Origin: Bacteroidota bacterium
Lineage (GTDB): Bacteria; Bacteroidota; Bacteroidia; AKYH767-A; OLB10
DNA length: 64,000 nucleotides
Direction: 5' to 3'
NCBI GenBank assembly: GCA_016713445.1
Contig: JADJPB010000001.1
Coordinates: forward strand, 310,001-374,000
The translations under genes were made by a program, and so were the position numbers. This document shows, piece after piece, positions 1-9,289 of this stretch; position 1 is the stretch's first letter, and each line of letters opens with the position of its first letter. Under the pieces are notes generated by a model. That model had not been told where the DNA came from. It saw nothing but the letters and a program-made list of their open reading frames with translations, and searched no databases.

Positions 1-2308
1 CTTCGCCCACATACTCAGGGAGTTGGTAAGCTTGTGAGTAGGCTCTTTGATTTCCGATGAAATTAGTAATTGCCTCAACTTCAGGTGTGTCAACAAAAGC
101 GCATTGCATTCGAACTAAATCGGAACCGGTCGATAATAACATGTCACCTCTTCCAATTAATTGATCGGCACCGCCCGTATCTAAGATGGTACGGGAATCG
201 ATTTTGGATGTTACTCTGAATGCTAATCGAGCCGGGAAGTTGGCTTTGATAGTACCTGTAATAATATTTACAGACGGACGCTGTGTAGCGATGATCAAGT
301 GAATTCCAATGGCACGCGCTAACTGAGCTAAACGAGCAATGGGAGTTTCTACTTCTTTGCCCGCAGTCATAATTAAATCGGCAAACTCATCGACCACCAA
401 CACAATATAAGGTAAGAAACGATGTCCGTTATTCGGATTTAATTTTCTGGAGATGAACTTCGCGTTGTACTCACGAATATTTCTTACTTGCGCTTCTTTC
501 AATAACTCGTAGCGATCATCCATCTCAATACAAAGTGAATTTAATGTATTCACCACTTTCTTTGTGTCGGTGATAATCGCATCTTCATCCCCAGGAAGTT
601 TTGCTAAGAAATGTCGTTCAATGGTTTTGAAAAGTGTTAACTCCACTTTCTTTGGATCTACTAAAACGAATTTTACTTGAGCAGGATGTTTTTTGTAAAG
701 TAAAGAAACTAAGATTGCATTTAATCCAACTGATTTCCCTTGTCCTGTAGCTCCGGCCATCAATAAGTGAGGCATTTTGGCTAAGTCGGCGATGAAGATT
801 TCATTGGAGATGGTTTTACCCAATGCAATGGGTAAATCGTAATCGGTATTTTGGAATTTCTCCGAACCAATCACCGCACGCATACTTACTATATCGGGAT
901 TTTGATTCGGTACTTCAATACCAATCGTTCCTTTGCCAGGAATAGGAGCGATGATACGAATTCCTAATGCTGCCAAACTCAACGCGATATCATCTTCCAA
1001 ATTTTTAATTTTCGAAATTCGAATTCCAGCTTTGGGTACAATTTCAAAAAGAGTAACCGTAGGGCCTACCGTTGCTTTTATTTTATCAATCTCAATCGAA
1101 TAATGTCCGAGTGTTTCAATAATTCGTTTTTTGTTCGCTTCCAACTCCGCCATCAACTCATCACGGCTCAATTGTGAACGACTGCTTGTATAATTTTCAA
1201 GTAGGTCGAGAGTAGGATGTTGGTATTGACTTAAATCTAATTTAGGGTCGTATTCTCCGAGTTGTTCAACTAAGTCCACATCTTCTGCACTGGTGACAAT
1301 TCCATCTCCCTGTAACAATTCATCACCTTCTTTCAGCGCTTCAATTTCAAGTGTGAGATCATCAATTTTATTCACATCCAATTCCATCTCATTTTCTGGA
1401 ATATCGGCATCTAATAAATGAATTTCAGGCTGGGGTGCAGTATTAGCAGCGATAACCGGTGGAGTTAAGTCGGGAATTTCATCACGATGCGAATAATCAT
1501 CGGGTAATTCTAATTCCATGTCATCATCGCCCAAATCATCTGCAAAATCTTTCAATTTATTTCCAGCAATAAAATCTTCTTCATCAGATAGCAAGGCATC
1601 CACGTCTTCTTCATTGTTTTTGTTTTTAGATGGAAGTTTAAAGCTGAAATTATATACAGCCACTAAAAAAGAAAATCCAGTGAAGCCCAACAAAAATCCA
1701 GTACCTACTTTTCCAATCGAAAGATTCAACCACATATTGATTTGATAACCGATTCCTCCTCCTAAAAAGAGTAAATCGGGTTTGCTGCTAAACAAAAACG
1801 AAAGCGCAGGTGGGAAGAACAACAAACAAAATAAACTGTATTTGAAAGTTTTCTTGATTGGCAATAAAGAAGCTTGAAATAAAATTTTAAATCCAGAAAT
1901 GAATGACAACAATACAAAAGCATAAGCTGCCAATCCAAACCAGTTATACATGAATTGATGCGATACAATAGCACCAATCTTCCCTAACCAATTATCCACT
2001 TGCTTATCGGAGAAACGGATGAGATCGAACCATGATCCGGTCACTAAACTCTGATCCGTTTTCCAGGTGAAAAAATAAGAAGTAAATGCAATCAATGAAT
2101 AGACGGAAACCAACAACAAAAACAATCCAAAAATTTTATGCGTTCTTTCGTTTGTTAAAAACAACTTTACCGCATGCGGCTCATCCACCGAAACTTTTTC
2201 TTTACGCTGACGTACTTTTTTTTGTGGCTTCTCTGTAACCAATTCTTCTTCCATCTCCACATCGTCTTTCACGATGGGTTCTTTTATTCTATTTCCCTTT
2301 CCAGCCAT
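1..2308 (-). CDS. ftsK: DNA translocase FtsK (C-terminus cut by window edge)
   Basis: FtsK/SpoIIIE translocase, the membrane-anchored DNA pump that clears and aligns chromosome termini at the division septum. The start is the ATG at 2306-2308. A basic N-terminal tail is followed by four hydrophobic segments (roughly residues 50-190), then an acidic linker, then the motor. The Walker A motif GATGQGKS lies at 754-731 (about residues 519-526) and a Walker B VLVVDEFADL at about residues 633-642. Further motor signatures IATQRPSVNIITG and LIGRGDML follow. The frame is open through to base 1, so the last part of the motor and the gamma DNA-binding domain lie outside the window. It is divergent from the Crp/Fnr gene. 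Confidence 0.96.
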   Translation of the reverse strand, partial: MAGKGNRIKEPIVKDDVEMEEELVTEKPQKKVRQRKEKVSVDEPHAVKLFLTNERTHKIFGLFLLLVSVYSLIAFTSYFFTWKTDQSLVTGSWFDLIRFSDKQVDNWLGKIGAIVSHQFMYNWFGLAAYAFVLLSFISGFKILFQASLLPIKKTFKYSLFCLLFFPPALSFLFSSKPDLLFLGGGIGYQINMWLNLSIGKVGTGFLLGFTGFSFLVAVYNFSFKLPSKNKNNEEDVDALLSDEEDFIAGNKLKDFADDLGDDDMELELPDDYSHRDEIPDLTPPVIAANTAPQPEIHLLDADIPENEMELDVNKIDDLTLEIEALKEGDELLQGDGIVTSAEDVDLVEQLGEYDPKLDLSQYQHPTLDLLENYTSSRSQLSRDELMAELEANKKRIIETLGHYSIEIDKIKATVGPTVTLFEIVPKAGIRISKIKNLEDDIALSLAALGIRIIAPIPGKGTIGIEVPNQNPDIVSMRAVIGSEKFQNTDYDLPIALGKTISNEIFIADLAKMPHLLMAGATGQGKSVGLNAILVSLLYKKHPAQVKFVLVDPKKVELTLFKTIERHFLAKLPGDEDAIITDTKKVVNTLNSLCIEMDDRYELLKEAQVRNIREYNAKFISRKLNPNNGHRFLPYIVLVVDEFADLIMTAGKEVETPIARLAQLARAIGIHLIIATQRPSVNIITGTIKANFPARLAFRVTSKIDSRTILDTGGADQLIGRGDMLLSTGSDLVRMQCAFVDTPEVEAITNFIGNQRAYSQAYQLPEYVGE

Positions 2309-2470
2309 GTCAATTGGTTTAGCGGTTAAAAGTACCGAGAATTCGTACTTGTTTCACACTGTATCCTGTATGCTTATTGAACATATGAATGTGTAAAACT
2401 GAACGAAGATTTTCCTATGATTATTGGAGGTAAAATCAAATATTCTAAAATTTTGATTAAATTGGTGCTT

Positions 2471-3139
2471 ATGAATGAAGTTTCCACCCCCGAAAAACAG
2501 GAAATCCTAGATAAATTGAAGGTTTTTTACCCCATGCTTGAGCCTGCATTAATGCATGAGATAGCAGCTAATTCCATGATTCGAGAATTTTCCCCAGGCG
2601 AAATATTAATGAAACCTGGACAATTTTTTAAGTCTACCATGCTGATAACCAAGGGTAGAGTAAAAGTTTACAAGGAAGGAGACCAAGGTAGCGAATTCTT
2701 TATGTACTACCTCGAACCGGGAACTGCCTGTGCATTGTCTATGATTTGCGCTGCTCGCCAAGAGCAGAGTGAGCTCTTAGCCAAAACGATAGAGTCCACT
2801 GAAGTAATATTAGTTCCCATTGCCTTGATGGATAATTTGATGGCTACCTATCGAACATGGTATTATTTTGTGTTAGAAAGTTATCGAAATCGGTTTGAGG
2901 AATTGTTGAATTTGATTGATCATACAGTTTTTAAGGGTTTAGATGAGCGTCTTGAATTTTATTTAAAGAAACAAAGAGATACTTTTAAGTCAGATGAATT
3001 GAAAATTACGCATGAAGAAATAGCGAGTGACTTGGGTACATCACGAGTTGTTATATCCAGATTACTAAAAAGCATGGAACAAGCTGGCAAGCTAAAGTTA
3101 AACCGAAATGCAATCGACTTAAAAAATCTTTCTGTGTAA
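2471..3139 (+). CDS. Crp/Fnr-family transcriptional regulator
   Basis: A cyclic-nucleotide-binding-fold regulator of about 222 residues: an N-terminal cNMP beta barrel (PGEILMKPGQ, then the effector region) and a C-terminal winged helix with recognition helix EIASDLGTSRVVISRLLKSM. I choose the ATG at 2471; the frame is open from 2417, but the extra 18 residues look unstructured. No FNR-type N-terminal cysteine cluster is visible, so a [4Fe-4S] oxygen sensor is unlikely. It sits 57 bases upstream of the TSUP exporter and the sulfide-oxidation genes in the same direction, so by position it probably controls that module. The effector is unknown. Confidence 0.9.
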   Translation: MNEVSTPEKQEILDKLKVFYPMLEPALMHEIAANSMIREFSPGEILMKPGQFFKSTMLITKGRVKVYKEGDQGSEFFMYYLEPGTACALSMICAARQEQSELLAKTIESTEVILVPIALMDNLMATYRTWYYFVLESYRNRFEELLNLIDHTVFKGLDERLEFYLKKQRDTFKSDELKITHEEIASDLGTSRVVISRLLKSMEQAGKLKLNRNAIDLKNLSV

Positions 3140-3196
3140 TGAATGTTACCAACAATTTAGTTTCGATGCCCCATCTTTGCACCAGTTAAAAATGAT

Positions 3197-4000
3197 ATGC
3201 TTGAAATAATTGGTTACCTCGCCTCCGCATTAATTGGGATTTCTTTAGGATTGATTGGTGGTGGTGGGAGTATTCTCACCGTTCCAGTTTTAGTTTATTT
3301 GTTTCACCAAGATGCTGTTGTCTCTACATCCTATTCTTTATTCATCGTAGGTACTACCGCTTTAGTTGGCGCCATTCCGAAATTTAAAGAAGGAATGATC
3401 GATCTGAAAACCGCTGTCATATTCGGAATTCCATCATTGATCGCCGTTTATTTGACTCGATTACTGTTGGTGCCCGCCATCCCAGAAGAAGTATTTACGG
3501 TTTCTGGATTTATCGTTACTAAATCGATATTTATGTTGCTCCTTTTTGCTGTGTTGATGGTCATTGCTGCTTACTCTATGATTCGCAGTAATGGTTTAAA
3601 GAAAGTAGAAGTTTCGAAGAGTGAAAGAACGTATAATTATCCCATTATTATTTTGGAAGGTTTGTTTGTAGGAACATTAACCGGTATGGTAGGAGCAGGA
3701 GGTGGATTTTTAATTATTCCCGCTTTAGTTTTGTTAAGTGGATTACCTATGAAGGAAGCCGTTGGAACTTCGTTGTTAATTATTGCTGTAAAATCATTGA
3801 TTGGATTTACGGGTGATTTTGGACATTATGATTTAAATTGGGTGCTTCTTATTTCCGTAACTACCATTGCAGTGATTGGAATCTTTATTGGTAATGCACT
3901 GTCGAAAAAGTTTGATGGAGCAAAATTGAAGAAAGGGTTTGGATGGTTTGTGCTTATTACCGGAATTTATATCATTATTAAAGAAGTTTGGTTAAAATAA
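3197..4000 (+). CDS. TSUP (TauE/SafE) family sulfur-compound permease
   Basis: An integral membrane protein of 267 residues with about eight hydrophobic segments and the two glycine-rich repeats of the TauE/SafE family: LGLIGGGGSILTVPVL near residue 20 and GMVGAGGGFLIIPALVLL near residue 163. Family members move sulfite, sulfoacetate or other sulfur organic anions across the inner membrane. It stands 32 bases upstream of the first persulfide-dioxygenase-like gene, so export of the sulfite made by the dioxygenase is the simplest role; this is inferred from context. A weak -7-like box CATCTTTG lies at 3172-3179. Confidence 0.9.
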   Translation: MLEIIGYLASALIGISLGLIGGGGSILTVPVLVYLFHQDAVVSTSYSLFIVGTTALVGAIPKFKEGMIDLKTAVIFGIPSLIAVYLTRLLLVPAIPEEVFTVSGFIVTKSIFMLLLFAVLMVIAAYSMIRSNGLKKVEVSKSERTYNYPIIILEGLFVGTLTGMVGAGGGFLIIPALVLLSGLPMKEAVGTSLLIIAVKSLIGFTGDFGHYDLNWVLLISVTTIAVIGIFIGNALSKKFDGAKLKKGFGWFVLITGIYIIIKEVWLK

Positions 4001-4032
4001 AATAGCATTGAAAACGATTATATAAAATACAA

Positions 4033-5449
4033 ATGAAAATAGAACAAATATATACAGGATGTTTAGCACAAGGTGCTTACTTCATCCAATCCGAAAATGA
4101 AGCGGTTGTGATTGATCCATTGAGAGAAGTTCAACCTTATTTGGATCGTGCAGAGAAAGAAGGCGTAAAAATTAAATATGTATTTGAAACGCATTTCCAT
4201 GCTGATTTCGTTTCAGGTCATATCGACTTAGCAAATGCAACAGGAGCAAGTATAGTTTTTGGTCCGAATGCCAAAACCAACTTTACTGCGCATGTTGCAA
4301 CAGACGGTGAGGAGTTTAAAGTAGGGAAATTACGTTTTAAAGTGTTGCATACTCCTGGACATACGATGGAATCGACTTGTTTTCTGTTGATGGATGAGCA
4401 TGGAAAAGAAGTTGCTTTGTTCACAGGAGATACTTTGTTTATTGGTGATGTAGGTCGCCCCGACCTTGCTCAAAAATCTGATGTTACTCAAGATGATTTA
4501 GCGGGATTATTATTTGATTCGTTGCGCAACAAAGTAATGACTTTGCCGAATGATGTGTTAGTATATCCGGCACATGGTGCGGGTTCTGCTTGTGGAAAAA
4601 ACATGAGTAAGGAAACGTTTGACACGCTTGGGCATCAGAAAGAAGTGAATTATGCTTTACGTGCGAACATGACGAAGACAGAATTCATCAAGGAAGTTAC
4701 CGATGGATTATTACCTCCGCCTGCTTATTTTCCACAGAATGTAATGATGAATAAGGAAGGTTATGAAAGCATTTCCAATGTGATGAAGCGTAGTAATCAG
4801 GGATTATCGCCTGATGCCTTTGAAGCAGCAGCTAATGAAACAGGAGCTTTGTTGTTAGATACAAGAGATCCTCAAGTTTTGCAAAAGCATTTGTTCCGAA
4901 TTCGATTAATATTGGAATCGATGGTGGATTCGCTCCATGGGTAGGTGCATTAATTCCAGATGTGAAACAAGAAATATTAATTATTGCTGATGAAGGCCGT
5001 GAAGAAGAAGTAGTGACACGTTTGGCGCGTGTAGGATATGATAATGCCTTAGGGTTGTTGTCAGGAGGAATAGAGGCGTGGAAGAAAGCAGGAAAAGAAG
5101 TTGATACCATCACTTCCATTTCTGCAGATGAGTTGGCTGAAATTATTTCTAAAAACGATAAAACAAAAATTGTAGATGTAAGAAAACATGGCGAATATGT
5201 ATCTGAACATATCAATGGAGTTACACATGCTCCACTTGATTTTGTGAATGATGCGATGCCAACCATCAGCAAGGATGAACCGTTTACATTCATTGCGCCG
5301 GTGGCTATCGTTCAATGATTTTTACATCGATTCTTAGAGCAAGAGGATACGATAATTTAATTGATATCAAAGGCGGGTATAATGCAATTAAAAATTCAGG
5401 CAAGTTTGATTTAACAGATTATGTTTGCCCCTCAACGTTAACAAAGTAA
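4033..5449 (+). CDS. MBL-fold persulfide dioxygenase-like protein with two rhodanese domains, copy 1 (two frameshifts)
   Basis: A paralogue of the intact gene at 6172-7587 and alignable with it along its whole length. The N-terminal metallo-beta-lactamase domain has THFHADFVSGH, HTPGHT and FIGDVGRPDL, matching ETHE1-type iron dioxygenases that oxidise persulfide to sulfite. Two rhodanese domains follow; only the second carries a catalytic cysteine (CAGGYRS). The frame breaks twice, each time in a T run: at 4877-4880 and at 5293-5294. Adding one T at each point restores a 472-residue protein ending at TAA 5447-5449, almost the length of copy 2 (471). The second break falls directly before the catalytic cysteine. 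I judge these as sequence errors more likely than decay. Confidence 0.88.
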
Positions 5450-5467
5450 AATTGTGGTTAATAGTAG

Positions 5468-5502
5468 CCCGTTGCGATTTACTTTGCAACGGGATTTTTT
5501 TT
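5468..5502 (+). terminator. Rho-independent terminator
   Basis: An 8-bp perfect stem CCCGTTGC/GCAACGGG (5468-5475 and 5486-5493) with a 10-base loop, followed by a run of eight T (5495-5502). It lies 19 bases after the stop of the first MBL/rhodanese gene, so copy 2 needs its own promoter. Confidence 0.85.
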
Positions 5503-5528
5503 GATATAAATTTATTTCCTAATAGTGA

Positions 5529-5627
5529 TTTTTTTTAACACTAGAGAAACAAGAGAACACAAAAGAACACAAAGAAACGCAAGTGAACTAAGGTGTCCTC
5601 TTGTGACCTCTTGTGCCCTCTAGTGCC
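5529..5627. repeat. Palindromic dispersed element, copy A
   Basis: An imperfect inverted repeat of about 99 bases. It starts with a T run and AACACTAGAG, continues as short purine-rich units of the form CACAAGAGG repeated about every 10 bases, and ends with the inverse (GTGTCCTCTTGTG ... CTCTAGTG). A homologous element with the same ends and nearly the same length lies at 41449-41545. It could fold into a long hairpin. No coding capacity is seen. Confidence 0.7.
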
Positions 5628-5639
5628 TGCCTGCTGTAG

Positions 5640-6025
5640 TTGGGTGGGTCTGGGTTTGTTTCGGTCTTTTTTTTGTTCATTCTCGCTTTTCTTTTGACTT
5701 TCTACTGAGCTGCTTACCTCTCCAACGATAAAGTTTTCTTGCCCCCTTTCGTTGTGTTTGCTCTTTTTACCTTCTTCTTTGTCCGCGTCCCTTTGTTTCT
5801 TCGTCTGCTCTTCTTTGCTCTGTTGCATGTGGTCCTTTTTTTCCCTTCTCTTGCCCCGTTCTTTGTCTCGCCCTTGTTTTTCCTTGTGGTCCTTTAAAGC
5901 TTTGGCTCCCGTTTCTCTTTTGGCGTTTCCCTTTATGCCCCCTGTCCCCTGCCCCCCCTTCCCCTTTCTAATCTGCGTTTTTCTTCCCTTGCCTTCCCTC
6001 CCTTCCAGTGCCCGCTTAGCAGGTT
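5640..6025. other. Pyrimidine-rich, strand-asymmetric intergenic tract
   Basis: About 390 bases in which the plus strand is overwhelmingly T and C, with many TTTC, CCCTT and CTTTG words. It sits between the two dioxygenase copies and directly follows palindromic element A. Frames open on both strands (for example a Lys/Glu/Gln-rich frame on the minus strand at 5541-5828), but this follows from the base bias, which removes stop codons; I see no start signals or protein family. Its composition is unlike the rest of the window. Confidence 0.6.
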
Positions 6026-6135
6026 GAAACTTCCGCAGATGGGATGAAAATTAATATTTGTTTAATCACAAAATCAATGACGAATATCATGACTCCTATG
6101 TAACTTTAGTAACGTTTAAAGAGAACCATTCAATA

Positions 6136-6143
6136 TACTTTTG
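6136..6143 (+). promoter_or_regulatory. Bacteroidota -7 promoter box
   Basis: TACTTTTG fits the TAnnTTTG consensus of the Bacteroidota primary sigma factor and lies 28 bases upstream of the ATG at 6172. No clear TTG -33 element is seen at the usual spacing, so the assignment is moderate. It would drive the second dioxygenase, rhodanese and quinone reductase genes. Confidence 0.5.
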
Positions 6144-6171
6144 CTATAGTTAAAACAGAAAAACGAACCTT

Positions 6172-7587
6172 ATGAAAATCGAACAAATTTATACCGGATG
6201 TTTAGCTCAAGGAGCTTATTACATTGAATCGAATGGTGAAGCTGCCATTGTCGATCCACTAAGAGAATACAAGCCTTATCTTGATCGATTGCATAAAAGC
6301 AAAGCAAAATTAAAGTATGTTCTTGAAACTCATTTTCACGCAGATTTCGTTTCTGGTCATCTCGATCTAGCTCGACATACGGGTGCTAAAATTGTGTATG
6401 GTCCATCGGCTAAAGCAGAATTCGATTTGTATGAAGCAAAGGATAATGAAATGTTGCCGTTAGGGAATGTTTTCATTAAAGTATTACATACCCCTGGACA
6501 TACAATGGAGTCAAGTTGCTTTTTAGTGATCGATGAACATGGAAAAGAACATGCGTTATTCTCAGGGGATACATTGTTTATAGGAGATGTTGGTCGTCCT
6601 GACTTAGCACAAAAGGGAGATATTACTCAAGAAGTACTTGCCGGATATTTGTTCGATTCCTTGCGCAACAAAGTGATGACCTTGCAGGAAGATGTCATTG
6701 TTTATCCTGGTCATGGCGCTGGATCTGCTTGTGGGAAGAATATGTCGAGCGAAACGATCGATACTATCGGACATCAACTGAAGAATAATTATGCTTTACG
6801 TGCGAATATGACTAGAGAAGAGTTCGTGAAAGAAGTATTAACCGGATTAATGCCTCCGCCCGCGTATTTCCCAAAAAATGCTGCCATGAATAAAATGGAC
6901 AGCCAATCATTCATGGAAGTGATGGAACGCGGATCTCGTCCTTTGGATGTTGCATCATTTCGATTTATTGCTGAGGAAACAGATGCATTGATTTTAGATA
7001 CCAGAAAACCTGAGGAGTTCGTGAATGGATTTATTCCGGGTTCAATCAATATTGGATTGGATGGCAACTTTGCGCCATGGGCAGGTGCTTTGATTCCTGA
7101 TTTGAAGCAGGAAATTTTATTGGTAACTGAACCTGGTCGTGAAGAGGAAGTAATTACTCGACTTTCCCGAGTAGGGTTTGATTATACAATAGGATATTTG
7201 GAAGGGGGATTTTCAACGTATTTGGCCAGTGGTGAGAAAGTGGATTCGATTGAATCCATCGACGTAGCAGAATTAAGGAGAAGAGTAGACAAAGATCCGC
7301 ATACAGCACTTCTTGATGTTAGAAGAAAAAGTGAATACGATGCAGAACATGTATTAAACACAGAGGTGGCGCCATTAGATTATATCAATGAAAGCATGAG
7401 TAAAATTCACAAGAACCAAGATACATTTGTTTATTGTGCAGGTGGGTATCGTTCCGTGATATTTATTTCTATCCTTAAAGCAAGAGGATTTGAAAATTTA
7501 ATCAATGTGAAAGGTGGATTTAATGCTATCAAAGATTCGGGGTTGTTCAATGTTTCTGCCTTTCATGCACCCACTTCATTGTTGTAG
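6172..7587 (+). CDS. MBL-fold persulfide dioxygenase-like protein with two rhodanese domains, copy 2
   Basis: An intact 471-residue protein. The MBL domain (about 1-240) carries THFHADFVSGH at residues 53-63, HTPGHT, and GDTLFIGDVGRPDL. The residue after the Asp of HxHxD is Phe rather than His; this suits a mononuclear iron site as in ETHE1, which does not need that His. Rhodanese domain 1 (about 265-350) has no active-site cysteine, while domain 2 (about 360-460) has CAGGYRS. Expected reaction: low-molecular-weight persulfide plus O2 to sulfite, with the rhodanese domain moving sulfane sulfur. It is the first gene of a run with rhodanese and SQR (gaps of 34 and 30 bases). Substrate identity is inferred. 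Confidence 0.9.
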   Translation: MKIEQIYTGCLAQGAYYIESNGEAAIVDPLREYKPYLDRLHKSKAKLKYVLETHFHADFVSGHLDLARHTGAKIVYGPSAKAEFDLYEAKDNEMLPLGNVFIKVLHTPGHTMESSCFLVIDEHGKEHALFSGDTLFIGDVGRPDLAQKGDITQEVLAGYLFDSLRNKVMTLQEDVIVYPGHGAGSACGKNMSSETIDTIGHQLKNNYALRANMTREEFVKEVLTGLMPPPAYFPKNAAMNKMDSQSFMEVMERGSRPLDVASFRFIAEETDALILDTRKPEEFVNGFIPGSINIGLDGNFAPWAGALIPDLKQEILLVTEPGREEEVITRLSRVGFDYTIGYLEGGFSTYLASGEKVDSIESIDVAELRRRVDKDPHTALLDVRRKSEYDAEHVLNTEVAPLDYINESMSKIHKNQDTFVYCAGGYRSVIFISILKARGFENLINVKGGFNAIKDSGLFNVSAFHAPTSLL

Positions 7588-7621
7588 ATAAATGAATTAA
7601 TGAAATAAAATATAATTAAAT

Positions 7622-7951
7622 ATGATAAAATTTTTGCAGGGCTTATTTAAGAAAAATTATGAAGATTGTGAAGGCACAGATTTTAAATCAAGGTTGTTGA
7701 ATGATAAACATGCTGTATTGTTGGATGTACGTTCTGCGGCTGAATTTAAGTCTGGAACAATTAAGGGTTCAAAAAATTCTAATATGATGAGTCCTTCATT
7801 CTCTACTGAAATTGGAAAGTTGGATCCTGCAAAAACATATTTTGTCTTTTGTAGGAGTGGAGCTCGAAGTGGAATGGCAGCAAAAATGATGTCGAAGGTT
7901 GGACTGAAAGTAATTAATTTACGAGGCGGCATTGCAGCTTGGCCTAAATAA
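7622..7951 (+). CDS. Single-domain rhodanese
   Basis: A 109-residue rhodanese-like sulfurtransferase. The N-terminal half has LLDVRSAAEF, and the active-site loop FCRSGARSG carries the catalytic cysteine. It ends with LRGGIAAWPK, a common C-terminal signature of short rhodaneses. There is no signal peptide, so it is cytoplasmic. It is encoded between the persulfide dioxygenase and the quinone reductase, which suggests sulfane-sulfur transfer between persulfide and sulfite (thiosulfate formation) or to other acceptors; the exact acceptor cannot be read from the sequence. Confidence 0.92.
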   Translation: MIKFLQGLFKKNYEDCEGTDFKSRLLNDKHAVLLDVRSAAEFKSGTIKGSKNSNMMSPSFSTEIGKLDPAKTYFVFCRSGARSGMAAKMMSKVGLKVINLRGGIAAWPK

Positions 7952-7981
7952 TTGTTTGTTTAATTAGTAATTTATGTTACC

Positions 7982-9253
7982 ATGAACCAGCATCATCAGA
8001 TATTAATAGTAGGAGGTGGAACAGCAGGAATAATGACTGCCGCTTTTTTAAAGAGGAAAAAATCCGATTTAAAGATTAGTATTATAGAACCTTCTAAGTA
8101 CCATTATTATCAAGCTGCATGGACTTTAGTGGGAGCAGGAACTTTTAAATATCAGGATACTCGTAGAGAAGAATTAGCACTTATTCCAAGTGGAGTAACA
8201 TGGATTAAAGATTATGCTATTTCGGTGGATCCAGAGATGAAGAAGGTCTTTACAAAAGAATCGGGTGTTCATACCTTTGATTATTTAGTGCTTTGCCCTG
8301 GCTTAGTCATGGACATGGATGCTCTGCCAGGATTGAAAGAGGCGCTTGCTACTGATTCTGTATGTAGTAATTATATAGATCCTGAGCATACTTGGAAGGT
8401 GATTAAAAATTTCAAAGGGGGAAATGCAGTTTTTTCTCAACCATCAACACCTATAAAGTGCGGAGGTGCTCCACAAAAAATAATGTATTTGGCGGAGGAA
8501 GCTTTTTCAAGACACGGTGTGAGAGATAAAACAAAAGTGATCTTTGCAGCTCCAGCGTCTGTGATATTTGGAGTGAAGGATTTTGCGTTGACATTGGATG
8601 AAGTCATCAAGCGAAAAAAAATTTTAACACGTTTCTTTTATAGCCCTGTAAAAATTGATTCTGTGAAGAAGAAGATTTGGTTTAAGTACACAAAACCTGA
8701 CGGGGATATTTCGCATGTGCTAGTTGGAAATACCATTGGAGAAAATTGGGTGAAGAAACATCTCATCGAATTGAAATACGATATGTTGCATATTGCACCT
8801 CCTCAAAGTGCTCCTGATTTCATACGTAATTCTTCGCTGGCTCATCAAGAAGGTCCATCAAAAGGATGGCTGAATGTGGATATCCATTCTTTGCAACATG
8901 TAAATTATCCGTCGATTTATGGGATTGGCGATGTTGCGGCATTACCAACTGCTAAAACGGGTGCTGCAGTTCGAAAGCAAGTTCCCGTAGTTGTAAGTAA
9001 TATCTTAAATCAGATAGATCATGGTTTTGCAGAAAAAACAACTTATAATGGTTATTCTTCCTGTCCCTTAGTTACTGGTTATGGGAAGATGGTATTAGCG
9101 GAATTTAAATATGATAATATTCGAGATTCAGATCCTTTGCTAAGTAAATTCTGGGATACATCCAAAGAGCAATACAGCATGTGGCTTTTGAAAAAATACG
9201 GACTTCCTTATCTGTATTGGAACAAAATGATGAAAGGGAAAATGATTGAGTAA
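7982..9253 (+). CDS. sqr: Sulfide:quinone oxidoreductase (type II-like)
   Basis: A 423-residue FAD-dependent disulfide oxidoreductase. The N-terminal dinucleotide motif ILIVGGGTAGIMTAA is at residues 8-22. Cys160 lies in IKCGGAPQKIMYL and Cys361 in SSCPLVTGYGKMVLAEF, matching the two redox-active cysteines of SQOR-type enzymes. A second FAD contact YGIGDVAALPTAKTGAAVRKQ precedes Cys361. It oxidises sulfide, passes electrons to the quinone pool and releases a persulfide, which the upstream dioxygenase would use. It is peripheral to the membrane by family. A strong terminator begins at its stop codon. Confidence 0.92.
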   Translation: MNQHHQILIVGGGTAGIMTAAFLKRKKSDLKISIIEPSKYHYYQAAWTLVGAGTFKYQDTRREELALIPSGVTWIKDYAISVDPEMKKVFTKESGVHTFDYLVLCPGLVMDMDALPGLKEALATDSVCSNYIDPEHTWKVIKNFKGGNAVFSQPSTPIKCGGAPQKIMYLAEEAFSRHGVRDKTKVIFAAPASVIFGVKDFALTLDEVIKRKKILTRFFYSPVKIDSVKKKIWFKYTKPDGDISHVLVGNTIGENWVKKHLIELKYDMLHIAPPQSAPDFIRNSSLAHQEGPSKGWLNVDIHSLQHVNYPSIYGIGDVAALPTAKTGAAVRKQVPVVVSNILNQIDHGFAEKTTYNGYSSCPLVTGYGKMVLAEFKYDNIRDSDPLLSKFWDTSKEQYSMWLLKKYGLPYLYWNKMMKGKMIE

Positions 9254-9286
9254 AAAAAGGATGGATCAAAGATCCATCCTTTTTTT
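9252..9286 (+). terminator. Rho-independent terminator of the sulfide module
   Basis: A 16-bp perfect stem with A-run and T-run arms (AAAAAAAGGATGGATC, loop AAA, then its inverse) at 9252-9286. The A and T arms make it usable in both directions. It starts within the SQR stop codon. Confidence 0.92.
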
Positions 9287-9289
9287 ATT

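Noticed and set aside
5541..5828. A 95-residue Lys/Glu-rich frame on the minus strand, and a frame on the plus strand at 5752-6027
   Set aside because: Both fall in the pyrimidine-rich tract, where stop codons are rare by composition. There is no ribosome-binding site, promoter or family match, and the predicted proteins are low-complexity.
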